Positions 45,185 to 57,086 of a stretch of DNA of 64,000 nucleotides are shown piece by piece. The notes below the pieces were generated by a model. It was given only the letters and a program-made list of their open reading frames with translations, did not search any database and had not been told where the DNA came from. The translations under genes were made by a program, and so were the position numbers. Source of the stretch: Sporodiniella umbellata (taxonomy: Eukaryota; Mucoromycota; Mucoromycetes; Mucorales; Rhizopodaceae); contig JAIXMR010000028.1 in assembly GCA_025677835.1 (NCBI GenBank), positions 62,001-126,000 on the forward strand. Direction: 5' to 3'. Within the stretch, counting starts at the first letter, position 1, and every line of letters begins with the position of its first letter.

Positions 45185-48100
45185 TTTAGTAGATAATTGT
45201 GTATAGAAAAGAAAAGCATGTCTTTGGTCATAAATCAGAGCTCTTTATATACACCAAAGGACTGAGTCAAATTTATTTTTAAGCAATACCAAGAAAAGTG
45301 ATGGAGATCAATTTTGGTAAATTAAATAAAGCCTGTGCCTAGGTTATTTTTGTATAGTGTAACTGTATTTTCGTCTTGCAACCATGCAACCCTTTTTCAG
45401 CACAAGGCCATTCCTTTTAACCGACAAATAGAAGTCATTCTACCATTGGCTATGTACCTATTAGGAAATGGCTATTACTGAAGATAGATCGTACGTCAAT
45501 CGAAATTTTCGTCTCACGTAAAAGGTCTTCATTTACAGGTTATACCATTTTCAGAAAAATTTTACCAAAAGTGGTCTTTTTTATTATATCAATTTTTTTT
45601 TTTTTTTTTTTGTAACCAGCCAAGAAAAAAATAAAAAAAGATACTAGGCCTAGAACACTTTTCATGGCTACATTGTGGCTAGTACTGCTCTTTTAATGAA
45701 CGATACATACTGTCTGCTAAGGTTAAACAGGTGCTCAGGAACCAACAAACACAGTAACAGACATCGACCTTTTTATTACAAACTCAATTAATTTGCTAAA
45801 AAAAGAGAAACGATTTTGGCTTTCGTAGATACGCACTTTCAAGTCAACCCGATTAACTAGATACAGATTTAGTTTATTTATAAACTTCAGTAACTCTTCG
45901 TATATTGATGCTCGTGTTTCTCCCCCAAAAGTTTCGACTGAAGCTCCTAAAGTACAAACAATAAACTATTAAGTTGGTATAGGAACACACAGTGCTACTT
46001 GTTAGAAATGGAATATTTTGATTCAATAAATGTAAGCGTAGTCTCTACAAATACTCAAGTCTAATTCAATGATTTGATCTTATCGAATAAAGCTGTACAC
46101 AAAGAACTATTTTACATCAAAAGTCTCACTTTGCGCCCCATTAAATATATGTTACACATTTTCCATTCACGTTCTCACAACCAGAAAATATCTCTCTTTG
46201 ATTCATTATCAATGGCCGCTTTGAAGCAGTTTTAACAAAAGAAAGAAAAACGTATGAATTTAGTGAATTTAGTAGACCGTATGCAAATAGTCAGTATGAA
46301 CAACTAATTGTAACTATGTACAAACTTAAATATTGATACACCTGACTTCTAACGTGGCGGAAATGCCTTTTTTTAGGCGAATGTGGTCTAAAAACCCAGT
46401 CCCTTTATATTGGCTCTTTCGAAAACCAATAGTTTCTTCGTTTTAAACTACATTGTTTGCGACTCATCGTAAGAATCTTCTCGGTGTGTGCAGTTTGAGT
46501 GCTTCTATAAAGTGAGACATAAATTGACGTTTGAAAGTTTGGTACTTGAAGAAAGCTACCATTAAAAATACATTTGTCTTTTTTCAATAGATAGCTAAAA
46601 TCCTGAGACCATAGACTAAACAGTTCTTTTTTATTTGATTGAAATCACCTATCTTAATTATAGCAAACTTTTTTTTTTTTTTTTTGCTTTATCATAGAAA
46701 TATACAAAAAGAGGTATCCGAAGTGAATTTAGGTATCTAATGTTATAATGATGGATTGAAAACTTTTAAATGGCAACAACAAAAAGCTATAAGGATAAAG
46801 AAATAGGATTCAGCCAAGAAACCCAAGCCCTTCTCATTTATTTTTGGTTTAAATTGCAGCTCTCCATGTATATATCGACAAAGGTATCACTATCATCTAA
46901 ATGGTTTTACCAAAAAAAAAAAAAAATCTGGGCGCTATCCTGTCAGTACTTGCTTTTTGTTATACAATATTAGATATCTACACGTCACATCAAGTATAGT
47001 GTTTCAAACCTGAATAAAAAAAAGCGTCGATCGCTTTTTTTTTGTACGGATTGTAGAAGGCGCAATTTAAGATTATGCCAAGAAGCAGCATTCACACTTT
47101 GTACAAATAAAAGAGTTACAGGCACACTGAAAGTTTGTGTTTATTAAATTGTATCTTCCGTTTAACCTTCTTCCATTTGCTAATGTCTACGCTGTTTTCG
47201 TACTCCTGTTTATTACAATTCTGTTTACAAAGTGAGTTTTCTTTTTTTAGATCTCAATAGTTTGAATCTTTCTATATAAACATACACCTTTCCATCCACT
47301 CATGGAACTTTGTTCAAAAAAGCGCAGTACCAACTCTCGAAAAAAAAAAAATTAGTGTTTTGCATTTCTAGTTCAAAGTTTACTTGTTCGAATTTTTTTT
47401 TGCAACTTTTAACATTTTTTTAGATGACTTAAACCTTTATTAAGGGCTGCTATATATCTTGTGGACTTGAGAACTTTAATCTTGGTGATAACTGGTCGCT
47501 ATCATATCCTTAAAAATTATGCTTTTTCAAGAAAAGGGACGTTTATGTTTTTTTTCGAGAAAGTGAATAACTACATTGGTTTATAGTTTAAATAGACCGT
47601 TGTGGTGTAAGCAACCTTTATTATACTTACATTTTGCGCGTGTTTTTATATACAGCATTTAATCCTTACTCTTCAAAGTGGCGTCATATACCTAACTGTA
47701 TTTAAATTGAACTGAAGTTGACAATAAGAAAAAGATTAAGAGACATTCTTATCAATAAATAAAAACTTCAAAACGATTACCCTATATATCTGAGCGATGT
47801 CATCAGCGCATGACAATAGGCACTCATTACCCTTCTTATATGATCAAAATAAAACAGAATACAAGAGCAAATACTAAGTCAAGAAAGAAATATAAACAGC
47901 ATGAAAAAAAAATCGATTTCTATTCATTTGCTTAAAAAAGATAGGTAACCATTACATAGATTGCCAATATAGTTTTTTTAAATTTATGTTTTTACAAAAA
48001 AAAACGCTGAAGTGTTTTTGTGAAGGGTCTAAAAAACCAAAAATAATTACACTAGGCTCAGAATGCCAAGTACTATAGACTTGGGCAAGTAGCATAGTTT

Positions 48101-49112
48101 TCATGACATTAATTTATACCTCTCAAACATACTTATACTTTTTATAAACACCGAACAGCTATCGACTATTTGCTTTTTACAACAATCTATTCAAAAAACT
48201 AAAGGATAAGAAAAAAAGAGCCATTCACATTATTAGCTGTAGATTTAATCAGTAATAGTGTTTTGTTGCTATTGGAAATGAAATTGATGTATGAGGTAAC
48301 GCCGCTAAGGATCAACCGTTCCCAGAAAAAGAAAAAAAAAGTACTTGTATCTAATATTGCAAACTGTTGTTCTGCCCATTTTCTGGCTGCTTTTTCCGCT
48401 AGAGTGAATTTGAGAGCAACCAATGTCAGAAATTTTACTGTTTAAGTGGTGTCTTTTGTCACTTCAAACCAGGAAGATTACACATGTCATATGAATAAAT
48501 CGAAAAAGAAATAAAATAACAAAAAAAAAACCATCTCCCTATAATCCAGTAGTTATATACAAAAACAGCCCTTTACAGTCTATTTCAAATTTCAAAACAA
48601 TGAAAAGTGAAATTAATGAGTCCTAAGTTGAACCAGAATTGAAAACCAACAGTCTAGCCGTTGCCTTTCTTTGCAGAGTATAACTTAATATATTATAAAC
48701 CTAACCTCTCTAGGCAAAAGCCTTTTTCTTTAGTAACATTTGTAAAACAAACGCAAGGCCTTAATGTCAAGATATTAATACAAGCTTCTAATCTAAATAA
48801 AATTTAGTGAAAAATAACAGGTCTTTGACGAATATGTGGTCAAACTTGTTTTTTTTTTAAAAGAAAAAAGCTATTTACATAATAAACGATCAAATTTTAA
48901 CTTTTTTTTTCTTCCAACAAAAAAAAAAAATACTGACAGTCCATTGTAAAATTAAACAATGCATACTCTCAGACAAACCGACAAAAGAATATCAATACCT
49001 GCTTTTTTTTTTTTTTTTTTTTTTTTCAAAAGGGCAATCGAAATACAAACCAACAAACAAAAAACAAAGGCTTTGTACGACAAATTTTACGGACTATCTT
49101 TTATTTTGTGTT
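45185..49112. other. Longest gene-free stretch of the window
   Basis: About 3.9 kb. No ORF here has recognisable features. One minus-strand ORF (48199-48423) opens MVALKFTLAEKAARKWAEQQ with good composition and could be a first exon, but I found no continuation. The rest is AT-rich, with T runs at about 45593-45611 and 46671-46685. No RNA gene was recognised by eye. Confidence 0.4.
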
Positions 49113-49835
49113 TCAAACAAATGTTCCATGCTCATACAAGTTTTGGTCAAGCAAGTGTAAACCTAGCCCTTCTCCTACTCTTTGGATGTGTGTGTGCGCT
49201 CTTACAATGCTATCAATAGTTTCTACTTTGGCTTTCAAGTGGCGCTTTCTACGTGTTGGAAAGTCAGCCTTTTTGCTTTCTTTTTCTGTTTCATTCTTAC
49301 TTTAAAGCATGTAGCAAGTGTTTGTCTTCATTTGTTGAGGCAATAGATGCCAAGTTCAATATAGATTTATTGACGTCTTTTTCAAGAGCTAAGCTTGCAT
49401 CTACAGCATTAGCTACTGATTTCCAGTCAGCCTATACAGAGATAAGTAAAAAAAAACAACAGTAAAAAATAGGAGCCCAAGTGTTCTTACCAAAGGCTGA
49501 GGAATGGAGTTAAGTATGATAGCACCACCGCGCGTCGCCTGATAGTCAATAAGGTGTTGTGCTAGCTCTCCTTCATATTCAGCTCTTTCGTGAAAGTATT
49601 TTACAAAACCCTAACGTTTATAAGTTGGATTAGCGCGAGTCCTGCTTTTGAGTATGTTTTTTTTTTTTTTTGAAAAAAACTTTCATTTTACCGGCAAAGC
49701 AAGACTTGAGTGATCAAAATAAGCAGAGGCCGCCATATATGTTTGTTGAGCCATACGGTAGAGTTGTATTTGCTGATTTACAGCATCCTCAGCAACTCTA
49801 GAAAAGTTTTGCTTCGCAAAGGATTCAACCACCAT
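49113..49835 (-). CDS. Ferritin with a degenerate ferroxidase centre (4 exons)
   Basis: Exons 49835-49692, 49610-49491, 49431-49301 and 49248-49113 give 176 residues, normal for ferritin. Family features are VNQQIQLYRMAQQTYMAASAYFD (helix A, split here by description only), ALPGFVKYF, LIDYQATRGGAI, LEKDVNKSI in helix C, and IQRVGEGLGLHLLDQ at the end. Ferritins store iron in a 24-mer shell. Aligned by eye with human H chain, Tyr34, Glu62 and Glu107 are kept. Glu27 is Tyr, Glu61 is Tyr, His65 is Leu and Gln141 is Lys. Most iron-site ligands are therefore missing, and the chain may be catalytically weak or a partner subunit. No targeting peptide is visible. Confidence 0.9.
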
Positions 49836-50373
49836 TTTAACAAATTAAAGAGAGAAACAAAAGTGTTTTAATGTTTTTTGTTTTTGTTTTTTTATAGCAT
49901 ACTCAGTGTAACGTTGCTCAACAAACTTTTTGTTTGGGAGCAAAGTAAGCTATATTACAATTTTCTGTAAATAGACAGAAAATCATTCTATTTCTCCTAA
50001 AGGAAACGCTTATGGTTTAAAAGAGAAGCTCTTGTGGTAATTTTAGAATTTAAAGTTTATTAGTAGAAGGATACTATAATAAACGTAGAATGACAAGGAA
50101 GGTACTGTAAATTGTAAAAGTGGGTGCTAAATGTATCATTTTAACTTTACTCAATGTGGCAACAGCTGTTATTTTGATATTAAGCCTCAATATATGAAGT
50201 AAATACAGACAGTATTGAGCTTTCTCGGAATACACGTCCACCTTTAAAAAGTAATAGAATGTGATATTTCGAAACAAAAATAAACTAAATGAAGAAAAGA
50301 AAAACAACAAATGCCAAACAAGTTAGTCTATAACTAATATAATTATATCTGAGAAACAATTGAAAATATAGAT
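49836..50373. other. Intergenic
   Basis: About 0.5 kb upstream of the ferritin start; presumably its promoter. One minus-strand ORF (50074-50310) is unrecognised. The 5' end of the dead transposase is missing, so some of this could be transposon DNA too decayed to recognise. Confidence 0.45.
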
Positions 50374-50921
50374 ATGGATTTTTCTAAGAACTGTGTTTGT
50401 ATCGATGAAGCAGGTTTCAATTTGCATAAACAAAGAAGCCACGGCCGTTCATTAAAAGGCACGCCTGCAAAGGGTACTGTACCAACCGAAAAAGGTGTAG
50501 TGTTTACAATTTTAGGTGTATTTCTCTATAGGTATTGTAAATATTAGAGTTAAAAAGCCAGAATCAGCTTCTAAAAAAAAAATAGCAAAGTTGGGACAAG
50601 AACTGAGCACTTTTGGCTTATCTAAACAACGTATTGAATACACTAGAAAACAATATAGAGGAGTAGTATATTGTTACGGATAATGTGCCTATTCATAAGC
50701 CAAAAGTAATCAAAGCATTGATCGAAGAATGAGAGCATAAGTGTGCATATTTGCCATTATATTCTCCTTTCTTGAATCCAATCGAGGAGTTTTGGTCAAA
50801 AGTAGATACTGGTGTTAGAAGAACGCCACTGACGACAGATGATTGCCTCACTGATCGTAAATGTGAATTGGCTAGAAAAGTAACAGGTCCTATAATTGCT
50901 GCTATAAAAACACTAAATTAA
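50374..50921 (+). pseudogene. Dead Tc1-type (DD34E) transposase fragment
   Basis: The fragment starts inside the catalytic domain (CVCIDEAGFNLHKQRSHGRS) and runs past DNVPIHKPK and YSPFLNPIEEFWSKV to a stop at 50921. The Asp-Glu spacing is again 34. It is broken by at least one frameshift near 50530, more frame changes up to about 50660, and a TGA at about 50730. It lacks the whole N-terminal DNA-binding half. The sequence differs from the palindrome transposases, so it is a different, older lineage. Confidence 0.88.
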
Positions 50922-51191
50922 GATGTATTGGTTTCCACAACTCAAGAACCTGTTTGCGCTATTGAGTTTCAAACCAACTAAAAGCAGGCTAAAGAACAAA
51001 GGTGCTACAATCATGGACCACCTAAAATACACAGGCCTTAGGTTTACGTATAGGCAAGACACAACATAGTTATACAGTAATAAATTTTCACTACAAGAAA
51101 AAGGAAACGATTGATATGGTCATTGTATCGCAAAACCCTCAGGATAAATAGAAGTACAAAGAAAAAAATTGGTCAATAGGTGACCGTCATT

Positions 51192-52114
51192 TTATTCGTC
51201 AAGGTGTCCGGTGACGGTCAAAATATCATTAGCTTCGATAATACTAAGCATACAAGTTAGCAAAAGGATAAATAATAAAATGTAGGCTACTTACTCTACA
51301 ACGTTAAACTCTAAAGTTCCATCTTCTCCTCCAACCCCCAATCCACTATCTTTATGTATCCATTCACCATACTGAGTTCTCTTTCTGATTTCTGAATTGC
51401 TTTTATCGCTTTCTTCATCCTCCTCTTCAACTACTTCATCTGTCTCTGCCAAGGTGTCCTCTTCGCTAACCTTCCATTCATATATAGAAGAGGGTATGCG
51501 TGATTTAGGAATAGATGCGTTGAAAGTGCCATAGATCAATAAACCAATGTGATCTTCTGACTGTAAATTGATGCGTCCCACTATTATTCAAGTTAATAAC
51601 CTATAATTCGAATCAAGATGTAGCCTTACCAAGCTTTGATCCTTTTTTAGGTTTCCACACAAGAAACTTTACAGAAATAAAAAAATGGCAATAAGGCGAG
51701 TCGTACATAATCTTTCCTTTATCTGATACAAATTTAACATCAGAATGTGCAAGAACTATACCATCAACTTCTGGAACGTACCTAAAAAAGCTTAGTACAA
51801 GTCATTAGCTAAGTAACTTACTTCATCAAGAAAGCGTTCAGTTGTTCGTTAACACCTTCCATAGTTTTTCCTGCCCACATAGGAGCTAAGTGGATGTACA
51901 ATTTCGCAACCACTTCGGAAAATGAAGATGCAGTTGACAGATCGATTGTGTTTGTAGAAGTAACAGAAGTTAAAATCTCAGCTTGAGAAGAGGGCACCTC
52001 AATAACCTCACTAGGTCTATGCTTTTTTTTGCTTTTCTTTTCGGACTTGTCCTTATGTTTGCGTTTTTTTTCTGAAGAGTCCTTATGTTTGTGTTTCTTT
52101 TCTTCTAATGCCAT
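51192..52114 (-). CDS. RPA43: RNA polymerase I subunit RPA43
   Basis: Exons 52114-51822, 51781-51630, 51580-51295 and 51243-51192 give 260 residues. A Lys-rich start (KHKHKDSSEKKRKHKDKSEK) precedes the Rpb7-like tip domain (LYIHLAPMWAGKTMEGVNEQ, YVPEVDGIVLAHSD). The OB-fold part follows (KGSKLVGRINLQSEDHIGLL, YGTFNASIPKSRIP). RPA43 forms the stalk of Pol I with RPA14 and contacts Rrn3 to license initiation. After the OB fold comes an acidic Glu/Asp-rich insert, then the last strands, ending in ILTVTGHLDE. The final 52-nt exon was found by the GTAAGT donor at 51294 and completes the OB fold; without it the protein would stop after FNVVE. Confidence 0.9.
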
Positions 52115-53941
52115 GGTGTTAATGAACTAGAGGAGTTGCAAAAAAAAAAAAAAATAGTTCTTTGGTATTAAACCAAGCTTCGTTGTGACTGTAATTGAAG
52201 TGGCTTGATGCATAACCAAAAAAAAAACTGCCCAATAGGCTGAAAAAAAAAAGCTTAATATTTTTCTTTAGCAATCCACCTGTGTAAAAGTATACTTGTT
52301 GTACAGTATTAAAAATCAGGTCTAAGTTTATTTGATTTCTATATATCAACGTCAGTACGATTAAGAGCTATAAAAATCCATTTTTAAAGATAGGGCAAGA
52401 GAGCAACAAACAAATGTGGTTTCACACAGTACCCCCCTTTTTTTTTTTTGACAGAGCCTGTAGTACAAGTTTTCTGCTCTTATAATTGCACAACTACGTT
52501 TTAAAACTTTAACAAGATAGCCCACTAGGCAGGCGTTTTGGAAATATGCCCTTTTGATGTTTTCTTTTTTTTTAAACATGTTGTATCTTATAGAACGTAT
52601 ACAAAGCCCGAGGTAGGTGTTTGAAAAGTGAACGATTTTAAAAACGTTGTATTAATAGTTGAATTTATCGTGAAAATAATGTTGTCTCAGAGTATCAATA
52701 AAGATTTGAGCTACTTAAAAAATTGCTCCAAGAGAAAGATAGGTATTTCTAAAGGTCTGGAGCAACTATGTTTCAGTAAAATAGTGTATCAAGATGATGT
52801 ATTGGCTAGGTTTTTGTAGCAATTTAGGGTACATGAGTTTTCTTTCAGCCTACGCTGTTAGTCGGCTATGGATTGGAATATCAATACCTGTTTTCAAGCA
52901 ACTCATCATGCGATTTACTCTATATGGTGTTTCAGTAGTCAGCCGCTTCAGCATATTTTATTTTCTTGTCCTTTGTATACTTTATCTAGTCATTATATTG
53001 AACAATCTACGCTGCTTGCTAAATAAAAGAAATGTAGCCACTCTCTACAGAAAGGCATACCATAGGGCTGTTTGGCTTTTTAAATAAACCAAAAGTGATG
53101 TATGCATCAGTAAACCATACGACTTGGTCTCAAAAGACTCCCAAAGATTACCGCTTGTAATACATCATGTGATTGATTTTATGTTTTCATTCGATCTGTC
53201 GACTGATTTTTCTCATAAAACTAGGCTCAAGTATCCGTATTACTTTTTCCGTAAACAAGTCGATAGGCGTCTTCCATGACTATTGTTGACTGTTCTACTA
53301 TTTTAAACCAGTGTATGTAGGTGATCTATTGCAACGGCGAGCTGTACATTTTTAAATAACTGATAGTTCTTTTAAGAAAGTAGAAATGCTAGCGTTCAAA
53401 AGTTAACCCCAAGCCAAAAAAGTTAAATCTAGATCAGTAGCCAAGCGACTCTGGCTTGTTGGGCCGAACAATAGGAGTAAATCTGGTTCATAGATAAAGC
53501 AAGGGCTCTGTGTCACTAGCTAATATTTATAGAGTTTTCTGGAAAACCAATTAACAAAAAACATCGTTTCACAATAGATAGATATCTTGTAGTTGCTCAT
53601 TGCATACAGTCAGTTTCAGCTATGCCAACACTAAAAACCACATGTGTTTTGACAGCGAAACACCAAACCTAAGTTTTTCTTTCTCAAAGCAAAGCTACGT
53701 AAAAGCACTATTTAAGTAACTGATTGCCATAAACGGTGCCTGGTGAATGTTCTTGAAGAGTACAAGATAGTGATACCTCTTTATCATTAAAAGCTCTCTA
53801 GCTCACCTTCCAATTAAAATGGAGAAATCAAGATGACACAGACCAATCATTCCGCAGCTGTATTTGTTGCTTTGCTTAGAAATCAAAACTTTTTCTTTTC
53901 TTTTTTATTTCAATCAAAACATCTTACATTAGAAAAATAAA
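52115..53941. other. Gene-free stretch with unsupported ORFs
   Basis: About 1.8 kb. ORF 52794-53087 (+) is hydrophobic (97 codons) and ORF 52628-52819 (+) overlaps its start, but neither resembles a known family. The last ~100 bases are the DRE2 upstream region. Confidence 0.4.
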
Positions 53942-55018
53942 ATGGCATTAAAGACTGGCGACAATGTCTTATTTGTAGCTCCTGCTTCAGTTGATCCTTC
54001 TTTATTTTTGGAAACTCAAAAAATGGCACAAGAGCATGTGGGACCTCAAGGAAAAATAGCCTTTGAAGTGTTTGACCGAGTCTCTGAAGGTATTTACAGA
54101 CAACACATGATAAAAAACTAAACTTTTTTTTTTAGCTCCATTAGACAAATCATCGTTTAGCTCGATCTATTCCAACACATTTTCTCCTTCTGTCTCTTCC
54201 CATACACCTGCTATGCTCTCGCGCTATTTGTCTACATTATCAGCTGGTGGACGTTTAGTTCTAGAAGAAGTGGTTCTCATTGTTGAATTAGCCAACACAG
54301 TTTGTCCCATTACACGCCGATCATCTGACTTAGAGTCCATGCTTAAATTAGCTGGTTTCGTCGATGTTGCCTTACAACAACCCCTTGAACCAGTTTCTGA
54401 TGAGACTTTGGCTGCATACTTCCGCCTATGGGGCACAACAAAATATGAGCAAGGTGTAAGTCGCTTAAGCGGCAAGTTTGGTTTGGCAAAGATCGAAGCT
54501 AAAAAACCTGCGTATGAAGTGGGACAAAAGATGACTCTGAACTTCAGAAAAAAGAGCTCCAACAAGAAAGCAGTTTGGGCATCTCTTGCTACAGATGATC
54601 TTGAAGATGAGGACACTCTTTTAGACGATGCAGATCTGATAAAGCCTAACAAAGAGTCTCTAGCTAGTAATTGAAAAATACGAGAAAAGACAAGAAAAGT
54701 ATTAATTTTATAATAGGACCCGATGATTGTGAATTAACAGATGGAAGAAGAAAAGCATGCAAGAACTGCACATGTGGAAGAGCTGAAGAAGAATTAGAAG
54801 AACAAAATCAAGTTGTATCATTGGATTTGATGGACACTACAGAGGATGAAATTGTTTCAGTGGATCCCACACCAAAGAAAACAGGTGGTTGTGGTAGCTG
54901 TGCTTTGGGCGATGCTTTTAGATGCTCCACATGTCCCTATTTAGGCATGCCTGCGTTTAATGCAGGAGAGAAAATAACCTTGGGCGGTATGTTTGCTCAA
55001 GACGATATCGAATTTTAG
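53942..55018 (+). CDS. DRE2: DRE2/CIAPIN1 (anamorsin) Fe-S cluster assembly protein
   Basis: Exons 53942-54089, 54136-54666 and 54717-55018 give 326 residues. The N-terminal part is the degenerate methyltransferase-like domain (to about residue 170), followed by a linker with [16 protein letters not shown]. Two cysteine clusters follow. One ends ACKNCTCG (with an earlier Cys in PDDCELTDG) for the [2Fe-2S] cluster. The twin C-x2-C-x7-C-x2-C motif is [15 protein letters not shown]. Dre2 takes electrons from Tah18 for cytosolic Fe-S cluster assembly. The two halves lie in different frames and are joined by a 50-nt intron (54667-54716), so they are one gene and not two. Confidence 0.95.
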
Positions 55019-55812
55019 TTTACAAAATCCTATATATACATATACGTACACTCATAAATTATATTTACATAAACAATGGCTGGTTAATTTTCTAAAAAGA
55101 AAATACCATTAAAAAAGCACTTTAAGAGGCTTAAAAACATGCCTTTCATTTTTGTTTTGTTTTAAGCAAAAGAAACGCAAAAAAGTGAAGCCATACTGTG
55201 AGAGTTGTTACATGTTTGCTTTACAAATGCCACTCTAAATCAATTACATTTAAAGAAGTCACACCCGAAAAAGTGGTTGACCTTAACAAATAAGAGCACT
55301 ATAGAAAGGTTGGAAAACAAATCCGTATTTTCATTTTTTAAAAAAAACAATGGTTACTCAAGTATCACAATGAGGTGTTCCTGACCAACTTAAGTGATGC
55401 TTTGACTGGCGGTTATTCTCTAGATGACGCCTCAACCCTCTTCGGTGCGCAAACAGACCACATAAAAACGGTTTGATACCTTTGCAATGTTCACTGTATA
55501 CTTTGAAAACCAGTTTGGACCGAAAAAAACAGTTTCGATGCTAATATAAAAGTGAACTACTGACAAAAAGTTTCGCCCTTATTATCAATGTTTGCGCTAT
55601 TCTTCATATACTGGCCTATTTCTGATGACTAATTTAAGGCTTTTCATTCGTATTGTACAAACGTTTCGTCAAGTACTTAATTTTTATCAACGGACCCATT
55701 TAGCGACTTCATTGGTCAATACAATACCCGCGGAGCCCAAAACAAGAACTTTAAAGATCTCTAAGTCAAGCACTCCTTTTTTGTCTTTTTTTTTGTGTCA
55801 AAAAACTAAACC
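55019..55812 (+). other. Gap with degenerate coding-like segments
   Basis: Between DRE2 and the panB gene there are several plus-strand coding-like patches. One at 55166-55220 reads KKRKKVKPYCESCYMF. One at 55218-55293 includes ITFKEVTPEKVVDLNK. One at 55348-55476 includes WLLKYHNEVFLTNLSDALTGGYSL. They sit in different frames and are interrupted by stops. They could be a decayed gene or mobile element, or a small multi-exon gene I could not assemble. Confidence 0.3.
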
Positions 55813-57086
55813 ATGTTTCATATGATGACTTCAAGAAATATTTTGAGAGCCTTTAGTGTCTCAAAGACATCGCTGCATCATTACAGGAAGTATTCCAGTC
55901 GCCCTGTAGAAAGCATGGCTACTACACAAAGTATGTAATGACCAAGAAAAAAAAAATTTTCTCGAGAAAAAAAACCACCCCGCCTGGTGTAACAACTATT
56001 ATTTCTCTTCGAATAGGAAGATCCAAAGTATCCATCAAAACCTTACAAAGTATGTACAAAAAAGGAGAACCCATTTCGGCCATGACAGCACAAGACTATC
56101 CTTCGGGCCTTATGGTAGAAAAGTCTGGTATCGATTTATGTCTTGTAGGAGACTCTCTTGCTATGGTCTCGTTAGGATATGACTCAACTAATCCTTTAAC
56201 GGTTGAGGTAAGAAAATAAATAGTAAACAAGAATTAACGAGTATTCAAAAGGACATGATTCATCATTGCCGTGCAGTATCGCGAGGTATGAAAGCTCCAT
56301 TTCTTGTTATAGATATGCCTTTTGGAAGCTACGAAGCAACCCCTGAGGATGCTGTTAGAAATGCTCTTAAAATGATTAAAGAATCAAATGCCGAAGTAGC
56401 TATAAAACAGTATGTACGTAAAGTTACTGACATTGTTTTTGATTTTTAGGCAGTAAAATTAGAAGGTGGCATTGAAATGGCGGATACCATCCGCCGTATC
56501 ACACGTGCCGGCATTCCTGTCATGGGCCACATCGGTTTAACGCCACAAAAGCAATCTGCCTTGGGTGGTTTCAGAGTTCAAGGAAAGACAGCCAAGCAAG
56601 CAAAAAACCTTTTAAAAGACGCTTTGGCTGTTCAAGAAGCTGGTGCGTTTTCTGTAGTAATTGAAGCTATCCCAGCTGAAATTGCGAGGTATATAACCCA
56701 ACAGCTTAAAATTCCTACTATTGGTATTGGTGCCGGTGTTGGCTGCTCAGGACAAATTCTTGTGCAGAACGATGCACTAGGTTTGTTCGATAGATTCGTG
56801 CCAAAGTAAGTAAATAAAAAAGAAAGTTCTACCCCCCCCTCTTTTTTTTTTGCTAAAATACTAAAACTTTAAAAGATTTACAAAGCAGTATTGTAACCTG
56901 AACCAAATAATGACAAATGCGCTGAAAGAGTATCACGAAGACGTAAAGTCAAAGCAATTTCCAGCACCCCAAAACACATATCCGATTGATCCAATCCAGC
57001 TGGAAAAGTTCTACGCTCAAGAGAGACAAGCGAATGGTATAACTGAAGAAGAAGAGAAGGAAGCATTTGCCGCGATGTCTAAATAA
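55813..57086 (+). CDS. ECM31: Ketopantoate hydroxymethyltransferase (PanB/Ecm31)
   Basis: Exons 55813-55930, 56017-56207, 56252-56395, 56450-56805 and 56876-57086 give 339 residues. The enzyme adds a hydroxymethyl group to 2-oxoisovalerate, the first committed step of pantothenate and CoA synthesis. Family motifs are [34 protein letters not shown], the short [15 protein letters not shown] across intron 3, [10 protein letters not shown] and [16 protein letters not shown]. The first ~50 residues ([18 protein letters not shown]) are basic and amphipathic and look like a mitochondrial presequence, as in fungal PanB. Exon 3 ends before GTAGCT, not at the later in-frame codons, because only this joins SNAE to AVKLEGG. 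Confidence 0.94.

Noticed and set aside
54671..55018. A separate gene with the cysteine motifs downstream of the DRE2-like ORF
   Set aside because: A 50-nt intron (54667-54716) joins both parts in phase, and together they have the full DRE2 domain order.
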